Assembly (NCBI GenBank): GCA_903632075.3
Contig: CAHIKZ030003348.1
Span: forward strand, 1,280,001 to 1,344,000
Reading direction: 5' to 3'
Source: Acanthosepion pharaonis
Taxonomy: Eukaryota > Mollusca > Cephalopoda > Sepiida > Sepiidae
Length of the DNA stretch: 64,000 nucleotides
In this document: positions 1 through 9,719 of the stretch, piece by piece
Position numbering within the stretch: position 1 is the first letter of the stretch
How the letters are laid out: every line of letters begins with the position of its first letter
Notes under the pieces: generated by a model
Database searches by the model: none
What the model saw: only the letters and a program-made list of their open reading frames with translations
What the model was told of the DNA's origin: nothing
Position numbers and translations under genes: made by a program

Positions 1-43
1 ATGTAATGCTTAATTGGCATAGCTTCTTCCTTGATGATTCAGT

Positions 44-218
44 TAAGGCACATGTAAATGAATGTAACACAACCAACTGGAATTGGAACTTGACTCTCTT
101 GCTCCATTTTTCTATCAATTACACCACCTGCACATCCAAGCTTACAGCAACATTTTCAGTGATCATATAAGAACTGGTGCTTCAATGTAACATGACTGTA
201 AACCTTGAAATTGTCAAT
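44..218 (-). mobile_element. 5S/tRNA chimeric SINE, internally deleted copy
   Basis: Read on the minus strand, this has a short piece resembling the 3' part of 5S rRNA (near 150-215), then a tRNA-like part with a degenerate B box (complement of TGGAATTGGAACTTG near 78-92). It matches the fuller copy at 13381-13645 in order and wording but lacks the middle of the 5S part. Confidence 0.6.
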
Positions 219-426
219 AAACTGTCTGAAGTTCATACTGTGTTATTGTTTTGTTAAAGAACTTTTTGACCACTCAGTCATTTTCAAGAACCAATGTGGT
301 GTTTATGTGGTAGGTAAAATTTCTTTGTCTACATCTTGGTATTCTTTGGATAGTCAGAATTCTGAAATAGCCACATCAAAAAGAATGCATTTTTTTTGTT
401 TTTAATTTATTTTTTATAACCGCTTT

Positions 427-582
427 GATCTCACCGGTCACATTAAAACTCATGAGCAAGCTGCACAGGCTTTACAAAACAAGCCAGGCCCTGTACAAAA
501 CAACTACATCTGCAATAAGCACTGGAAGTCATTTGCTGGCTTCAAGAGCCATTGTCATTCTCACAAGAACCAAAAGCATTGA
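427..582 (+). pseudogene. LINE ORF C-terminus with zinc-finger-like repeats
   Basis: This open stretch of about 51 codons ends at a TGA (580-582). It carries two finger-like blocks: one with GHIKTHEQ, the other YICNKHWKSFAGFKSH followed by HSHKNQ. The pattern C-x(n)-K-x2-aGfkSH-x3-H is typical of the cysteine/histidine tail at the C-terminus of some non-LTR retrotransposon ORF2 proteins. A second, more decayed tail of the same type lies at 56744-56996, with CKSKPGLKSH. Nothing of the reverse transcriptase is visible upstream, so this is a 5'-truncated relic. The expected first cysteine of each finger is partly lost. It could instead be a cellular C2H2 finger relic, but the KSKPGLKSH-type wording favours a LINE. 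Confidence 0.6.
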
Positions 583-632
583 TCAAACTTATCAGCAATG
601 GTGTGTGCTTATTTAACGAGTTGACAATCACC

Positions 633-635
<3 letters not shown>

Positions 636-688
<53 letters not shown>
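636..688. repeat. (TA)n microsatellite
   Basis: Uninterrupted TA dinucleotides of about 53 bp. A foldback element begins about 17 bp downstream. Confidence 0.95.
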
Positions 689-693
<5 letters not shown>

Positions 694-704
694 TATGCAA
701 ATAT

Positions 705-924
705 AATTAAACAATACACAGACATAGCAACGATGATAGTCTGTTTTGTTTGCATGGAAAATTTCCAAGCAACAACAAACTCGTGCATACGAGCCAATGG
801 AAGTGAAAATTGCACCGCAGCCCATGACATCACACACGACCAGCACAAATTTGTCATTGCTTGGAAATCTTCCCTGCAAACAAAACAGACTACGATTGTT
901 GCTATGTTCGTGTATTGTTTAATT
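705..924. mobile_element. Foldback MITE, about 67-bp arms
   Basis: The left arm (about 705-772, containing GATAGTCTGTTTTGTTTGC) is nearly the exact reverse complement of the right arm (about 857-924, containing GCAAACAAAACAGACTAC). An 84-bp loop separates them. No coding capacity. The position beside a TA tract fits TA-targeting DNA transposons of the Tc1/mariner superfamily, but no target duplication is separable from the surrounding TA. Confidence 0.8.
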
Positions 925-1105
925 TATTGTAATGTATTTGTCATCTTTGATGATGGCTTATGTAAACCGAAAGCTTAGATAGGATTAAAAAACATGTATC
1001 AATATGTTGATTTTCTTTCGTCTTTCAATGATAATGTTATTAAGCTTATCAGACGATATGAAAGGAATTTGCTTAAAATAAATAGACAAAACTTGTCTAT
1101 ATTAT
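925..1105 (+). repeat. Dispersed repeat F with ribozyme-like 3' motif
   Basis: Clearly related to 56270-56470: both share TGATGGCTTA-type wording, GAAAGCTTAGAT, CAATGATAATGTTATTAA and ATAAATAGACAA blocks in order. The part at 947-972 reads UUGAUGA, then GGCUUAUGUAAACC, then GAAA, a decayed form of the CUGAUGA/stem/GAAA layout at 12266-12293. Probably a Penelope-like or PLE-dependent 3' end. No reading frame. Confidence 0.55.
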
Positions 1106-1137
1106 TTAATGAAGATATATATATATAAAATGTGTAA

Positions 1138-1138
<1 letters not shown>

Positions 1139-1173
<35 letters not shown>
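1139..1173. repeat. (TA)n microsatellite
   Basis: About 35 bp of TA, followed by imperfect TA-rich sequence to about 1210. Confidence 0.95.
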
Positions 1174-1176
<3 letters not shown>

Positions 1177-1204
1177 ATTTTTTATATATATTATTTATAT
1201 ATTA

Positions 1205-1330
1205 TATATGATTTATGCGTGGTACATATTGGGAAGCGTTCAATATCAGTGATATAGCTAACAGATTTAGTTGTATTGGTGTGAGTTTGTGACCCTGGGT
1301 TTCACGCTATTTGCAGTCATCAGACAAGCA
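1205..1330. mobile_element. Half of a foldback MITE (same family as 10566-10745)
   Basis: TGCGTGGTACATATTGG, CAATATCAGTGATATAGCTAAC and GAGTTTGTGACCCTGGGTTTC (each quoted in part) occur in the same order as in the complement of 10620-10745, but only one arm is present. Confidence 0.7.
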
Positions 1331-1733
1331 TATTAATTTTTTAAATTTTGGATTTATATATGGTTGCGTATACTGATGTTTTTTTATGATAGTAGGAAGA
1401 AAAATTGTCGCCAGAACACCACGCATACATGCGCAAATATACATACACACACATTCTCTCATTGATGTAGACAGACATACATACACACACGCTCACTCAA
1501 TGGAGCTCACACGAACATAAACATATATGGACAGTGTGGGACTGGGCATGTATGCACATCCATGTGTCATTACATACATACGTACGCAATAGGTTGCTGT
1601 ATTCAATGTTGGATTGTGTAGCGAATATCTTTCGTCAGTTGCAGTATCAACATGCAAACAATTCATTCATCTATTTTGTTCACCAAATAATGTTTTCTCG
1701 CACATACGTATGTACATATGCACACACATTCAG

Positions 1734-1735
<2 letters not shown>

Positions 1736-1774
<39 letters not shown>
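1736..1774. repeat. (CA)n(TA)n microsatellite
   Basis: About 12 bp of CA followed by about 26 bp of TA, ending exactly at the pogo-like MITE. Confidence 0.9.
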
Positions 1775-1779
<5 letters not shown>

Positions 1780-1961
1780 TAACCCGGATATAAGAGACCC
1801 GGATATAAGAGAGATTTTCTCTGGTCCCAAATTAGAGCCTGTGTTAATGTATATAAAATAAACCAAACCCGGATATAAGAGAAACCCGGATATAAGAGAA
1901 ACCCGGATATAAGAGACTTCTTCTCCGGTCACAACAACTCTCTTATATCCGGGTTACACTG
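1775..1961. mobile_element. pogo/Tigger-like MITE with repeated terminal motif
   Basis: The ends are inverted repeats: AGTGTAACCCGGATATAAG on the left and CTTATATCCGGGTTACACTG on the right, flanked by TA on both sides. This suits a TA target duplication with a CAGTG terminus (first base mutated on the left). The subterminal motif CCCGGATATAAGAG recurs directly at about 1783, 1798, 1867, 1884 and 1901, and once inverted at 1939. TA duplication plus CAGT-type ends are typical of the pogo branch of Tc1/mariner. It is 187 bp long with no reading frame. Confidence 0.75.
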
Positions 1962-1977
1962 TATATATGTATATATA

Positions 1978-2050
1978 AATAAAAAGAAAGAACAGTAAGA
2001 TGTATAATCCAGTGTTCTTATAGATATTTTTATTTTTACAAAATAGTGCT
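1978..2050 (+). repeat. Dispersed repeat G
   Basis: Contains TATAATCC, GTATTCTTATAGATAT-like and ACAAAATAGTGCTCAATG. The same block occurs at 33930-34003. Both copies sit next to TA tracts and foldback elements. Confidence 0.65.
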
Positions 2051-2061
2051 CAATGTAAATT

Positions 2062-2256
2062 TACAAAGATTCTTACGGCATTTTTTCTATTTGTATATTT
2101 AAAGATTTGGGGGTGGGTGTTTAGGTTAGAATACGTTTTATTTAACTACAATTTGAAAAATATTTTCACTTTTAATTTTTAATATACTATATTTCTTTTA
2201 AGAGCAAGTAAATGTATTAGAATCCCTTAAAATGCCGTAAGTATCTTTGCGGTTAA
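2062..2256. mobile_element. Small MITE with about 22-bp inverted ends
   Basis: CAAAGATTCTTACGGCATTTT at the left (from 2064) pairs with AAAATGCCGTAAGTATCTTTG at the right (to 2249), one mismatch. The interior is AT-rich and non-coding. Confidence 0.65.
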
Positions 2257-2548
2257 TAATAAAAATTTTTTAAAAATCCAGATGACATGCATTTAATGGA
2301 TGTCAGATTTCATTGAAGAATACATCCCTACATAACTAATAGCTGATACATCAAAATAGAGACATAATGAACATGCAAACACCCCTCGTCTGATTGAAAT
2401 GAATTTCTCTGTTTCCTTGGAAACGTGAATTATGATTTTTGCTGTCTTTAAAACCCAGTAATTTTATAAGTTACTCCAAAATTCGCTTGAGGATGAAATG
2501 GAACTAATATCTTTAATTTAATTACAAAATTAAATTCGAACCTTCCAC

Positions 2549-2612
2549 TTTTGAAACATGGTTAGAACTGTGTAGCGGAAAAACCATATTTTAAATCAAT
2601 TTTTTCATAATA
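2549..2612 (-). mobile_element. Single arm of a foldback MITE (family of 34014-34133)
   Basis: GAAACATGGTTAGAACTGTG and CCATATTTTAAATCAATT match the complement of the left arm of the complete copy at 34014-34133, and lead into a TA tract (2610-2632). Confidence 0.65.
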
Positions 2613-2839
2613 TATATATATATATATATATATGCCAAAATAAACAGACACTGAAATATTTGTCAAAATAGTACATGTGATTTAATATCTTAAAAAGATA
2701 AAAATGCTGACTGGAGCACCACTACAGTTTTGAAAGCATTTAGGTTCTTGCATTGCCTCTGATTAATTTGATTAACAAACCACCTGATAAGACCTTGGCA
2801 GTTGAAACCACGGTAGTGTTCCAGTCATCATTTTTATCT

Positions 2840-2840
<1 letters not shown>

Positions 2841-2875
<35 letters not shown>
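2841..2875. repeat. (TA)n microsatellite
   Basis: About 35 bp of pure TA. Confidence 0.95.
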
Positions 2876-2877
<2 letters not shown>

Positions 2878-2988
2878 CTCTACTTTTGTATCGAGCACTG
2901 TTTTTAAAAATAATAACAAAAATACTAAAGAACTTTTGGATTATTTACCTAATGAGTTCTTTCCTATTTTTATATATTTTTACACACG

Positions 2989-2990
<2 letters not shown>

Positions 2991-3045
<55 letters not shown>

Positions 3046-3081
3046 GTATATATCTGTGTGTGTGTATGTGTGTGTGTGTGT
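2991..3081. repeat. (TA)n(TG)n microsatellite
   Basis: About 48 bp of TA followed by TATG and TGTG units to about 3081. The forward open frames here are artefacts of the dinucleotide repeat. Confidence 0.95.
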
Positions 3082-3089
3082 TAGAGAAA

Positions 3090-4070
3090 TGAAAGCAGAC
3101 TTATTAAATTTCAAATCACAACAAAAAATATGGTAATACTAAAATATAATAGCAATTAAAAAACAGATAAACCGATTTATCAGTCCTCTCTGTTGAGGAC
3201 ATAAAATATATACAGTAACTATAAAAATTATGCAGCTACAGACTAATATTACATGCAAAAAACATATAACGCTAATGTTTAATTAACGTTAAGCCTTCCA
3301 GAGAAATTGTTAGTATGACTTAATATACACTAATTCCAAAACTTTCAACTGATAGTTTGTATTAGCCTTTCTCAGTACTGAGAACAGGTCAAGACTATAC
3401 ATACTGCTTGTCTTTAATCAAATGTCCACATATATTAATTAAACATTAATGCACATATAAAAATTGTCCACCTTTCCTTGTAAATATTACTTTGAACCCC
3501 CTTCTGTTTACATAGCCAACATCACACTGACATTTTATAAATTACTGAACTAACACGATGGGTAAGCAAAACACACTTCCAGCTCATTTTCAACATAGGT
3601 CAAACACCAAAAACAATGTGAACTGATTGAAAAATAACAGCTTCTTATGCCAACAGAACTTTCCGTACTAAATCTCACACTCAACTCATCATTCCACGGT
3701 GTGTGCAAATACAGAGGACCAGTTGGCCTAGGCTTACAAAATTGTTACAGTTTTTCTCTAATATCCATTCTCATTCAGTACCTTCCTAATAAACTCAATT
3801 TCATAATCTAATTCAGTTTCCAAGCATATGATCAGGGCCCAGTTAACTGACGTTTATTCAATTGATTTTCAACTATTTAGAAAAGAAGGAACCCCAGTGG
3901 GATTATAAACCCATAAAGATAGGTCTATGGTACATTGATGTAGGAAATATCTGTGTACCATGACATCAAGAAAAGGAAGAAGACTATTGTTCTCCTTTTT
4001 CCATGTGAAATGCAATGCTCGGTGTGATGTATTCAGTGTTTGATGGAATCCAAAAATGAGTGTCTTTCAT
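3090..4070. other. No recognisable feature
   Basis: AT-rich single-copy-looking DNA. I see no transposon ends, no extended reading frame and no internal repeats. Confidence 0.5.
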
Positions 4071-4071
4071 A

Positions 4072-4435
4072 TATTAGCTGGAAGAGAGTTCCACAAACAA
4101 GAAATGCAATAGAAGAAACTCTTAGCATAGAACTTAGAGTTATGTCTAACCATTTCATCTGTAAAATGATGAGACCTAGCTGCCAATCTAGTACTGTGCT
4201 TAAATTCATAAAGTTTAGGTACCATAGAGGAAAGATAATTAGAAATATTACCATGAAAGTATTTATAGGAAAGGCACAGGGAAGCTACATGAAAATTGAC
4301 TCAAGCCGAGATGTCAGGTCAGGACCAATGAAATTGCAGATTCTTATTTGGATTTTATCAAGAATCTCCAAATGTATAGCAGGAGCCGCAGACCAGATGT
4401 GGCAGCAATATTCAATGCAAATTATATGCAAAAAG
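4072..4435 (-). pseudogene. LINE family A, reverse transcriptase C-terminal relic
   Basis: The plus strand reads as the complement of the C-terminal region seen openly at 20722-21186. Shared blocks, also present at 46030, 48840 and 63490, include GAGAGTTCCACAA, GCTGCCAATCTAGTACTG, TTAAATTCATAAAG and CAAGAATCTCCAAATGTATAG. In family A these encode the stretch running from LDKIQ through the LFYKY...G block to the LWNSLP block. It is frameshifted and lacks its 3' UTR and everything upstream. The apparent plus-strand open frame here is antisense to the relic and is not a gene. Confidence 0.7.
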
Positions 4436-4439
4436 TTTT

Positions 4440-4915
4440 TATGTCATTATTCTGCTAGAAGCTCAATTCCACAGTCATACCATTTGAAATTTAAGATTTT
4501 GCCTCTAAATGAGCTATTTGGCTCATTTAGAAGCAAAATCTCACCTGTTTTCAACCTCATCCACATTATTGCACCACTGTCTGCACAGGAAATGAGCCAT
4601 GGATCAGAAAAAATGGTAAAACTGATGGTGCATATTCTGGAATGTTGTCAGGTTGCGGCAGCACTTCCAGCATTTCAAGTTCCTCAATGTTGCATTTAGT
4701 CACATTAGCAATGAGTGCTGAGGCATTGTCATGCTGTAGGAGTTCAAATCTTCAATTGATTAATGCCTGATATCTTTCAAAGCATCATATATTCACTGCA
4801 GTTGCTGAGCATAAAGGTCAGTATTCACATCATCACTGTCTGGGAGAAGCTGAAAGGGCAATATTCCCAGCAGTGAGAAAGGGACCAAAGCCAGGTGATG
4901 ACCAATAAATAACAT
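4440..4915 (-). pseudogene. mariner transposase C-terminal relic
   Basis: Minus-strand translation across several frames gives blocks of a mariner-family transposase in the right order: LLPDSDDVNTDLYAQQL (about 4850-4800), LLQHDNASA (about 4735-4705, the block holding the second catalytic Asp, as in HDNA), EELEMLEVLPQP (about 4685-4650), PEYAPSVLPFF (about 4640-4605, corresponding to the SPDLAPSD-type block whose third catalytic Asp here reads Glu), and NNVDEVEN-like wording (about 4565-4545). Further C-terminal homology is vague. Stops and frameshifts are frequent, so the protein is dead. Terminal repeats were not found. Within it, 4495-4540 forms a near-perfect hairpin that coding alone does not explain. 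Confidence 0.65.
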
Positions 4916-4930
4916 CCCAGATTCTTCTTA

Positions 4931-5285
4931 ACTTTCAGATAGAGTATATCAGCAAAATTTCAGATAGACTGTATCAGCAAAATTTCAGATAGACTGTATC
5001 AGCAAAATTTCAGATAGACTGTATCAGCAAAATTTCAGATAGAGTATATCAGCAGAATTTCAGATAGAATATATCAGCAAAATTTCAGATATATTGTATC
5101 AGCAAAATTTCAGATAGACTCTATCAGCAAAATTTCAGATAGAGTATATCAGCAAAATTTCAGATAGATTGTATCAGCAAAATTTCAGATAGACTGTATC
5201 AGCAAAATTTCAGATAGAGTAAATCAACAAAATTTCAGATAGACTGTATCAGCAAAATTTCAGATAGAGTATATCAGCAAAAGGA
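4931..5285. repeat. 25-bp minisatellite, about 14 copies
   Basis: Unit ATCAGCAAAATTTCAGATAG plus about 5 bp, with variation at only a few positions (GACTGT, GAGTAT, GATTGT). The last units run into repeat H, whose own sequence resembles the unit. Confidence 0.95.
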
Positions 5286-5480
5286 CAATATGAATAAAGA
5301 CTAAAGGAAAACTTATGTGTTTCATCTTCTGAGAGACTTTATCAACTTTGACCTTGTTGTGGTAGGATCCACCTAATTTGCATAGTGGAGTACCGACCAT
5401 ATAAATATGGTTGGTACTGGGAAGACGAGAGAAGAAATCAAGAGATTCAATCCAGAGCCTCTGCCCGACTGGTCCCATTC
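5220..5480. repeat. Dispersed repeat H
   Basis: GAATAAAGAC, AAACTTA, TCTGAGAGACTTTATCAA (in part) recur at 35595-35695 after the same TTCA(G/T)ATAGAGTATATC lead-in. Contains a short hairpin at about 5391-5416 (TACCGACCATAT / ATATGGTTGGTA). Confidence 0.6.
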
Positions 5481-5990
5481 TCCAGGAACGGTCTTCCCAA
5501 GAAGATACAAAAGACTATATGTAAATATTGTGTACACTTTCTTGTTTCAATACATTTTGTTCTAAGTACATTTTGTGTTGTATTATTATTCCATGCATTA
5601 GTCAAGTTTCAACGGACCTATAGAATGCCACATTTTAAAATTAAAAGAGAAATTAACTTACTAAGAATGAAAATAGTGCTGCTATCAAAAGTGGTTATAT
5701 CAGCAGAATGAGCTAATTAAATCAGGTACAGTCAGTGAAACAGGATCAAAATGAATGTAGAGAAACCATGGCTCACAAACAAAAACAAACTGAAGAACAA
5801 TCTACCTAAATTGAAAATTTAAAAAAATTAAAAAGAAAATTAATAGTAATAAGAAATAATATTGGATAAAAGTTCCTTTCAAAACAGAATCTGGCAGATA
5901 TAGATTTGTCCAATGTGAGATAGTTCTGGGTCTGACGATAAACTAAATCTGGCAGCAAGGCCCCTGATCAGGATTTGGAGGTTTTGAGGA
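5481..5990. other. No recognisable feature
   Basis: AT-rich; a short frame around 5385-5711 shows no family resemblance. From about 5880 it may be decayed LINE sequence leading into the reverse transcriptase fragment. Confidence 0.4.
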
Positions 5991-6019
5991 GCATGGAACA
6001 AAACTGAAGCTAGCAAATA

Positions 6020-6150
6020 TAAATTCATAGAAGTCTTTCCTATCAGATTGGGAAACAAACATTATCTTGAACAGCCACTCTTCGAGATCCTTTTCTACTA
6101 ATTCACATGTCCCTCAGGGCTCCGTACTTGGACCTACTTTGTTTTCAATA
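6020..6150 (+). pseudogene. LINE reverse transcriptase fragment (motif B region)
   Basis: The plus strand reads SHSSRSF...SHVPQGSVLGPTLFS. The PQGSVLGPTLF block is the B motif of non-LTR reverse transcriptases. Only about 40 codons survive. It is joined at about 6165 to the 3' end of a different LINE family (B), so a deletion or template switch brought the two together. Confidence 0.7.
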
Positions 6151-6159
6151 GAAGAAGAA

Positions 6160-6298
6160 GAAGAATGTGCTCATATAAATGGATGAACAGTGTTTAGGAG
6201 AGATAACGAAAAGGCAAAATTTATTAAGAGCTACAAAGACAGGAAATTGTGGAGATCACCAACATCCTGATAAGACACAGTATATAGAAGAAGAAGAA
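6160..6298 (+). pseudogene. LINE family B 3' end
   Basis: AAATGGATG, GAACAGTGTTTAGGAGA, AAATTTATTAAGAGCTACA and CATCCTGAT...ACACAG...ATAGAAGAAGAA follow the order of the intact C-terminus at 31355-31675. In family B this encodes the end of the ORF (…WM.EQ.., LLRA..DR..WR, LKGHGT). Confidence 0.7.
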
Positions 6299-7275
6299 AT
6301 TCCCAGTAAACTCTTGCTTCTTAGCAGCATTATAGCCTTGCTTGGGAGGAATTAATAAAAAAGAAGTCATGAAATAGAAATCAGTCAATCATTATTTCAT
6401 TAGTAACTAACAAAAATTACAAACACTTACACATATGTATGCATCCAGTTATCTCATGATATAAAGGTAGCTAACTGTTTAGTCAAAACTGTTTGCTAGA
6501 GAGACTAGGGTGACCACTCTAGAACGCAGGTATGGATGAGGCTATATGAAGACCACACATTGCTCAAGACTACCCACATTGGTCATACTGACAAATTCTA
6601 CTTCAAGTATACTTCTAATGTCTCCGCCTAAGCTCTGAAATTTATACCCTTATTGGGTTTCCGGTTATTCATAAAGTCTTCTCTCTCTCTTTCATTTCCA
6701 GTAGTGCCTTGCATCTTAGCGGTGTTATCAACTTACTTGAGGTGAATTAATAAAAAAAGAAATCAGTCAAACACTATTTTGTTGGTTGTTAACAAAAATT
6801 ACACACACATCAATTATTAGGCATCTGTTTATCTCACGAGATAAAGTTAAATGTTTAGTCAAAGCTGTTTACTAGAGACACTGGAGTGACCTCTCTAGAG
6901 CGCAGGTTTGAACGAGGTTATATGGAGGCTGTACACTGCTCAGATTACCCATCTCAGTCATACCGACAAATTCTACTTCAAGTATACTTCTAGTGTCTCT
7001 GCCTAAACTCTGAAATTTATACTCTTATTGGGTTTCCGGTTATTTATAAAGTCTTCTCATTCTCTTTCACTTCCAGTAGTGCCTTGCATCTTAGCGGTGT
7101 TATTTCCTTACTTGAGGTGAATTGATAAAAAAAAGTCATAAAAAAGAAATCAGTCAATCAATATTTCATTGGCCATTAACAAAAATTACACACACATACA
7201 CATACACCTATATTAATAGGCATCCGTTTATCGCACAAGATAAAGGTAGCAAGCTGTTTAGTCAAAATTCACTCA
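6299..7275 (+). repeat. 375-400 bp tandem repeat, about 2.5 copies
   Basis: Unit starts near 6299, 6698 and 7073 share AGTAGTGCCTTGCATCTTAG, GAGGTGAATT(A/G)ATAAAA, CAGTCAA, GTTTAGTCAAA, TCTAGA.CGCAGGT, CTACTTCAAGTATACTTCTA and TTATTGGGTTTCCGGTTAT. The unit's GTTATNNCTTGCTTG(G/A)GGTGAATT portion resembles the 3' terminus of LINE family A, so the array may be built from a LINE 3' end plus neighbouring DNA. No reading frame. Confidence 0.85.
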
Positions 7276-7284
7276 AAATTTCAC

Positions 7285-7505
7285 ATGTACAAAACTGACC
7301 AATACAATAATGCAAAGTCATTGTTAAATCTAGATTTGATAGCATCTTATAGATGTGGAGTTGTTTGCATTTTATGGTTAATGCTGGTATTTGTAGTCAT
7401 TTTTTTACAGTTTATGCGATATAGTACTTTTGTATTATTAGTAAGGACTTATCAGATTTATTCTGCTTTTGTTGTTTTGATTAGTGATATACAATTTAAC
7501 TGAAC
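7285..7505 (+). repeat. Dispersed repeat I
   Basis: TTGTTTGCATTTTATGGTTAATGC, then GTAGTCATTTTTTTACAGTTT, recurs at 10290-10450 with similar spacing (quoted blocks differ by a few bases). Its short open frame is not supported by the second copy. Confidence 0.5.
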
Positions 7506-7572
7506 TATTATTGTATAAATGACATGTTAATTGGCATGATAATGTAGTGGTTCTAAAACCAATGTATGTGTT

Positions 7573-8384
7573 GCTTGAATTATTATTATTATTATTGTTG
7601 TTTTATTTCCTTTGAATTATCATTATTATTGTTGTTGTTTTATTTCCTTTGAATTATTATTATTATTATTGTTGTTGTTGTTTTATTTCCTTTGAATTAT
7701 TATTATTATTATTATTGTTGTTGTTTTATTTCCTTTGAATTATTATTATTATTGTTGTTTTATTTCCGTTGAATTATTATTATTATTATTATTGTTGTTG
7801 TTGTTTTATTTCCTTTGAATTATTATTATTATTACTGTTGTTTTATTTCCTTTGAATTATTATTATTATTATTATTATTATTATTGTTGTTGTTTTATTT
7901 CCTTTGAATTATTATTATTATTACTGTTGTTTTATTTCTTTTGAATTATTATTATTATTATTATTGTTGTTGTTTTATTTCCTTTGAATTATTATTATTA
8001 TTATTATTGTTGTTTTTTTTCCTTTGAATTATTATTATTATTGTTGTTTTTATTTCGTTGAATTATTATTATTATTATTATTGTTGTTGTTGTTTTATTT
8101 CCTTTGAATTATTATTATTATTACTGTTGTTTTATTCCTTTGAATTTTATTATTATTATTATTATTATTATTGTTGTTGTTTTATTTCCTTTGAAATTAT
8201 TATTATTATTGTTGTTGTTTTATTTCCTTTGAATTATTATTATTTATTTCCTTTGAATTATTATTATTATTATTACAGTTGTTTTATTTCCTTTGAATTA
8301 TTATTATTATTATTATTATTATTATTGTTGTTGTTTTATTTCCTTTGAATTATTATTATTATTATTATTATTTATTTCCTTTGA

Positions 8385-8429
<45 letters not shown>

Positions 8430-8515
8430 TATTTCCTTTGAATTATTATTATTATTATTGTTGTTGTTTTATTTCCTTTGAATTATTATTATTATTATTG
8501 TTGTTGTTTTATTTC
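7573..8515. repeat. Compound repeat: (ATT)n(GTT)n plus TTATTTCCTTTGA spacer
   Basis: About 20 units of variable length (roughly 30-65 bp). Each is a run of ATT, usually a short run of GTT, and a conserved spacer TTTTATTTCCTTTGA. Unit length varies only in the trinucleotide runs. On the minus strand it directly continues the 3' end of the LINE D fragment at 8516, whose tail consists of trinucleotides. All three forward frames are open because the unit lacks stops, so these frames are not genes. Confidence 0.95.
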
Positions 8516-8885
8516 TGGTGTATACCCACTTCTTTCCAGGTCCTGACCAGAGACCTAAGGTCAGAAATAGTATTATGACGTTTTCCACTGAGCAGTTTTG
8601 GAAGGTTTTGCACGTATTTTACATAGATAACGCCCTTCATAAGGTGTAGGCTGTACTCGTGAGTACAATTTTTTGTATTTCTTTAAGTCATGGCCTACCA
8701 GGGATTCCTTCAGTGAGTCTATTGGAATCTTTTCCAATCAATCTGAGGGCTCCAACTATAACTGGAATTGTTAATGTATTCATGTGCCACATTTTTAAGA
8801 TTTCAATTTCAGTGTCCTTGTATGTTGATAGTTTTTGAAGATCTTCAAAGATACATTGCAGTCTGCCATTGTGTTAATGATAGTG
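8516..8885 (-). pseudogene. LINE family D, ORF C-terminus and 3' end
   Basis: The minus strand reads EILKMWHMNTLTIPVIVGAL, then RLIGKDSNR, EGIPGRP, KEIQKIVLTSTAYTL. The order 'K.W...V.V.PV.VGALG......L..IPG....E.QK..L..TA..L' is the C-terminal signature of a widespread non-LTR retrotransposon ORF. One internal stop is visible after GRP. Similar pieces lie at 18770-19060 (+) and 52530-52850 (-). The 3' UTR block with AGACCTAAGGTCAGAA in the complement is conserved between 8550 and 52570. All three copies end in trinucleotide runs. Confidence 0.75.
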
Positions 8886-9320
8886 ATCATGTTGGACGTT
8901 TTTAGTTTTTGGCAAGGAGTGATGAGTTCAATTTGTTTTTGTCATTATTTTTTTTTATTAATGAAGTATACTAAGTATAATTGTTCCTAAATTTGATAAC
9001 ATTTTATTCATGTTGTGTTAATTTGTTGTTAATTTGAGAAAAACTGCTGTCAAATTTAAATTAATTTATCCATTATCTCATTTTCTTGATAATTCAATAA
9101 AGAATTTTAAGATAATTATTTTGTTTTTCTTTTATAAAATGAGTCTATGTGTGAACGCTGGTGAGATTTGTGTCTGTATATGTTTGCAAAAGCTTCTCCA
9201 TCAGGGAATTTTATGATATAACATACACGGAAAAAATTCAGTTAGCAAATTGATTTTATTAATAAATTGATGCAAATTAAGATGAAAATATTAACAAAAT
9301 CAAGACTAACACACACATGA

Positions 9321-9322
<2 letters not shown>
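8886..9322. other. No recognisable feature
   Basis: AT-rich; a 60-codon frame at 9034-9216 shows no family resemblance. Confidence 0.45.
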
Positions 9323-9365
<43 letters not shown>

Positions 9366-9377
9366 TATATATATATA
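9323..9377. repeat. (TC)n(AC)n(AT)n microsatellite
   Basis: Three consecutive dinucleotide blocks, ending at the start of a foldback element. Confidence 0.95.
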
Positions 9378-9511
9378 AATTATATTAAGAAACAAACAAC
9401 TTTAAGTGTTCATGGTGATTACAATTTATTTCCTTAGAATCAGAGTTTGATTCTAAGGAAATAAATTATAATCCTATGAACCCTTAAAGTTGTCTGTTTA
9501 TTAATATAATT
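9378..9511. mobile_element. Foldback MITE, about 63-bp arms
   Basis: ATTATATTAAGAAACAAACA at the left pairs with TGTCTGTTTATTAATATAAT at the right, and the arms meet around GATTCTAAGG near 9450 with only a few bases of loop. It lies immediately after a microsatellite. No reading frame. Confidence 0.85.
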
Positions 9512-9719
9512 AATATTTGCTCTGTTTTTACATTGAGCTCTCTGGATTATATCCTCCCTGGAATTATCCATATGGTCTACCAAACACATCTTTATATTTA
9601 CATCTGCTCTATCATTCATATAGGGTACTTTAACGCATAAATATAGCATACCTTAAAACTATATTTTATCATATATTTTATTTATTTATATTTTCTCATA
9701 TTTTCTCATTGTTTATTTA

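Noticed and set aside
4040..4699. 219-codon plus-strand frame, the longest in the window
   Set aside because: Antisense to a LINE C-terminal relic and a mariner relic, both recognisable on the minus strand.
8058..8578. Overlapping Tyr/Leu/Ile-rich frames
   Set aside because: All three forward frames are open through the ATT/GTT compound repeat, so this is a repeat artefact.
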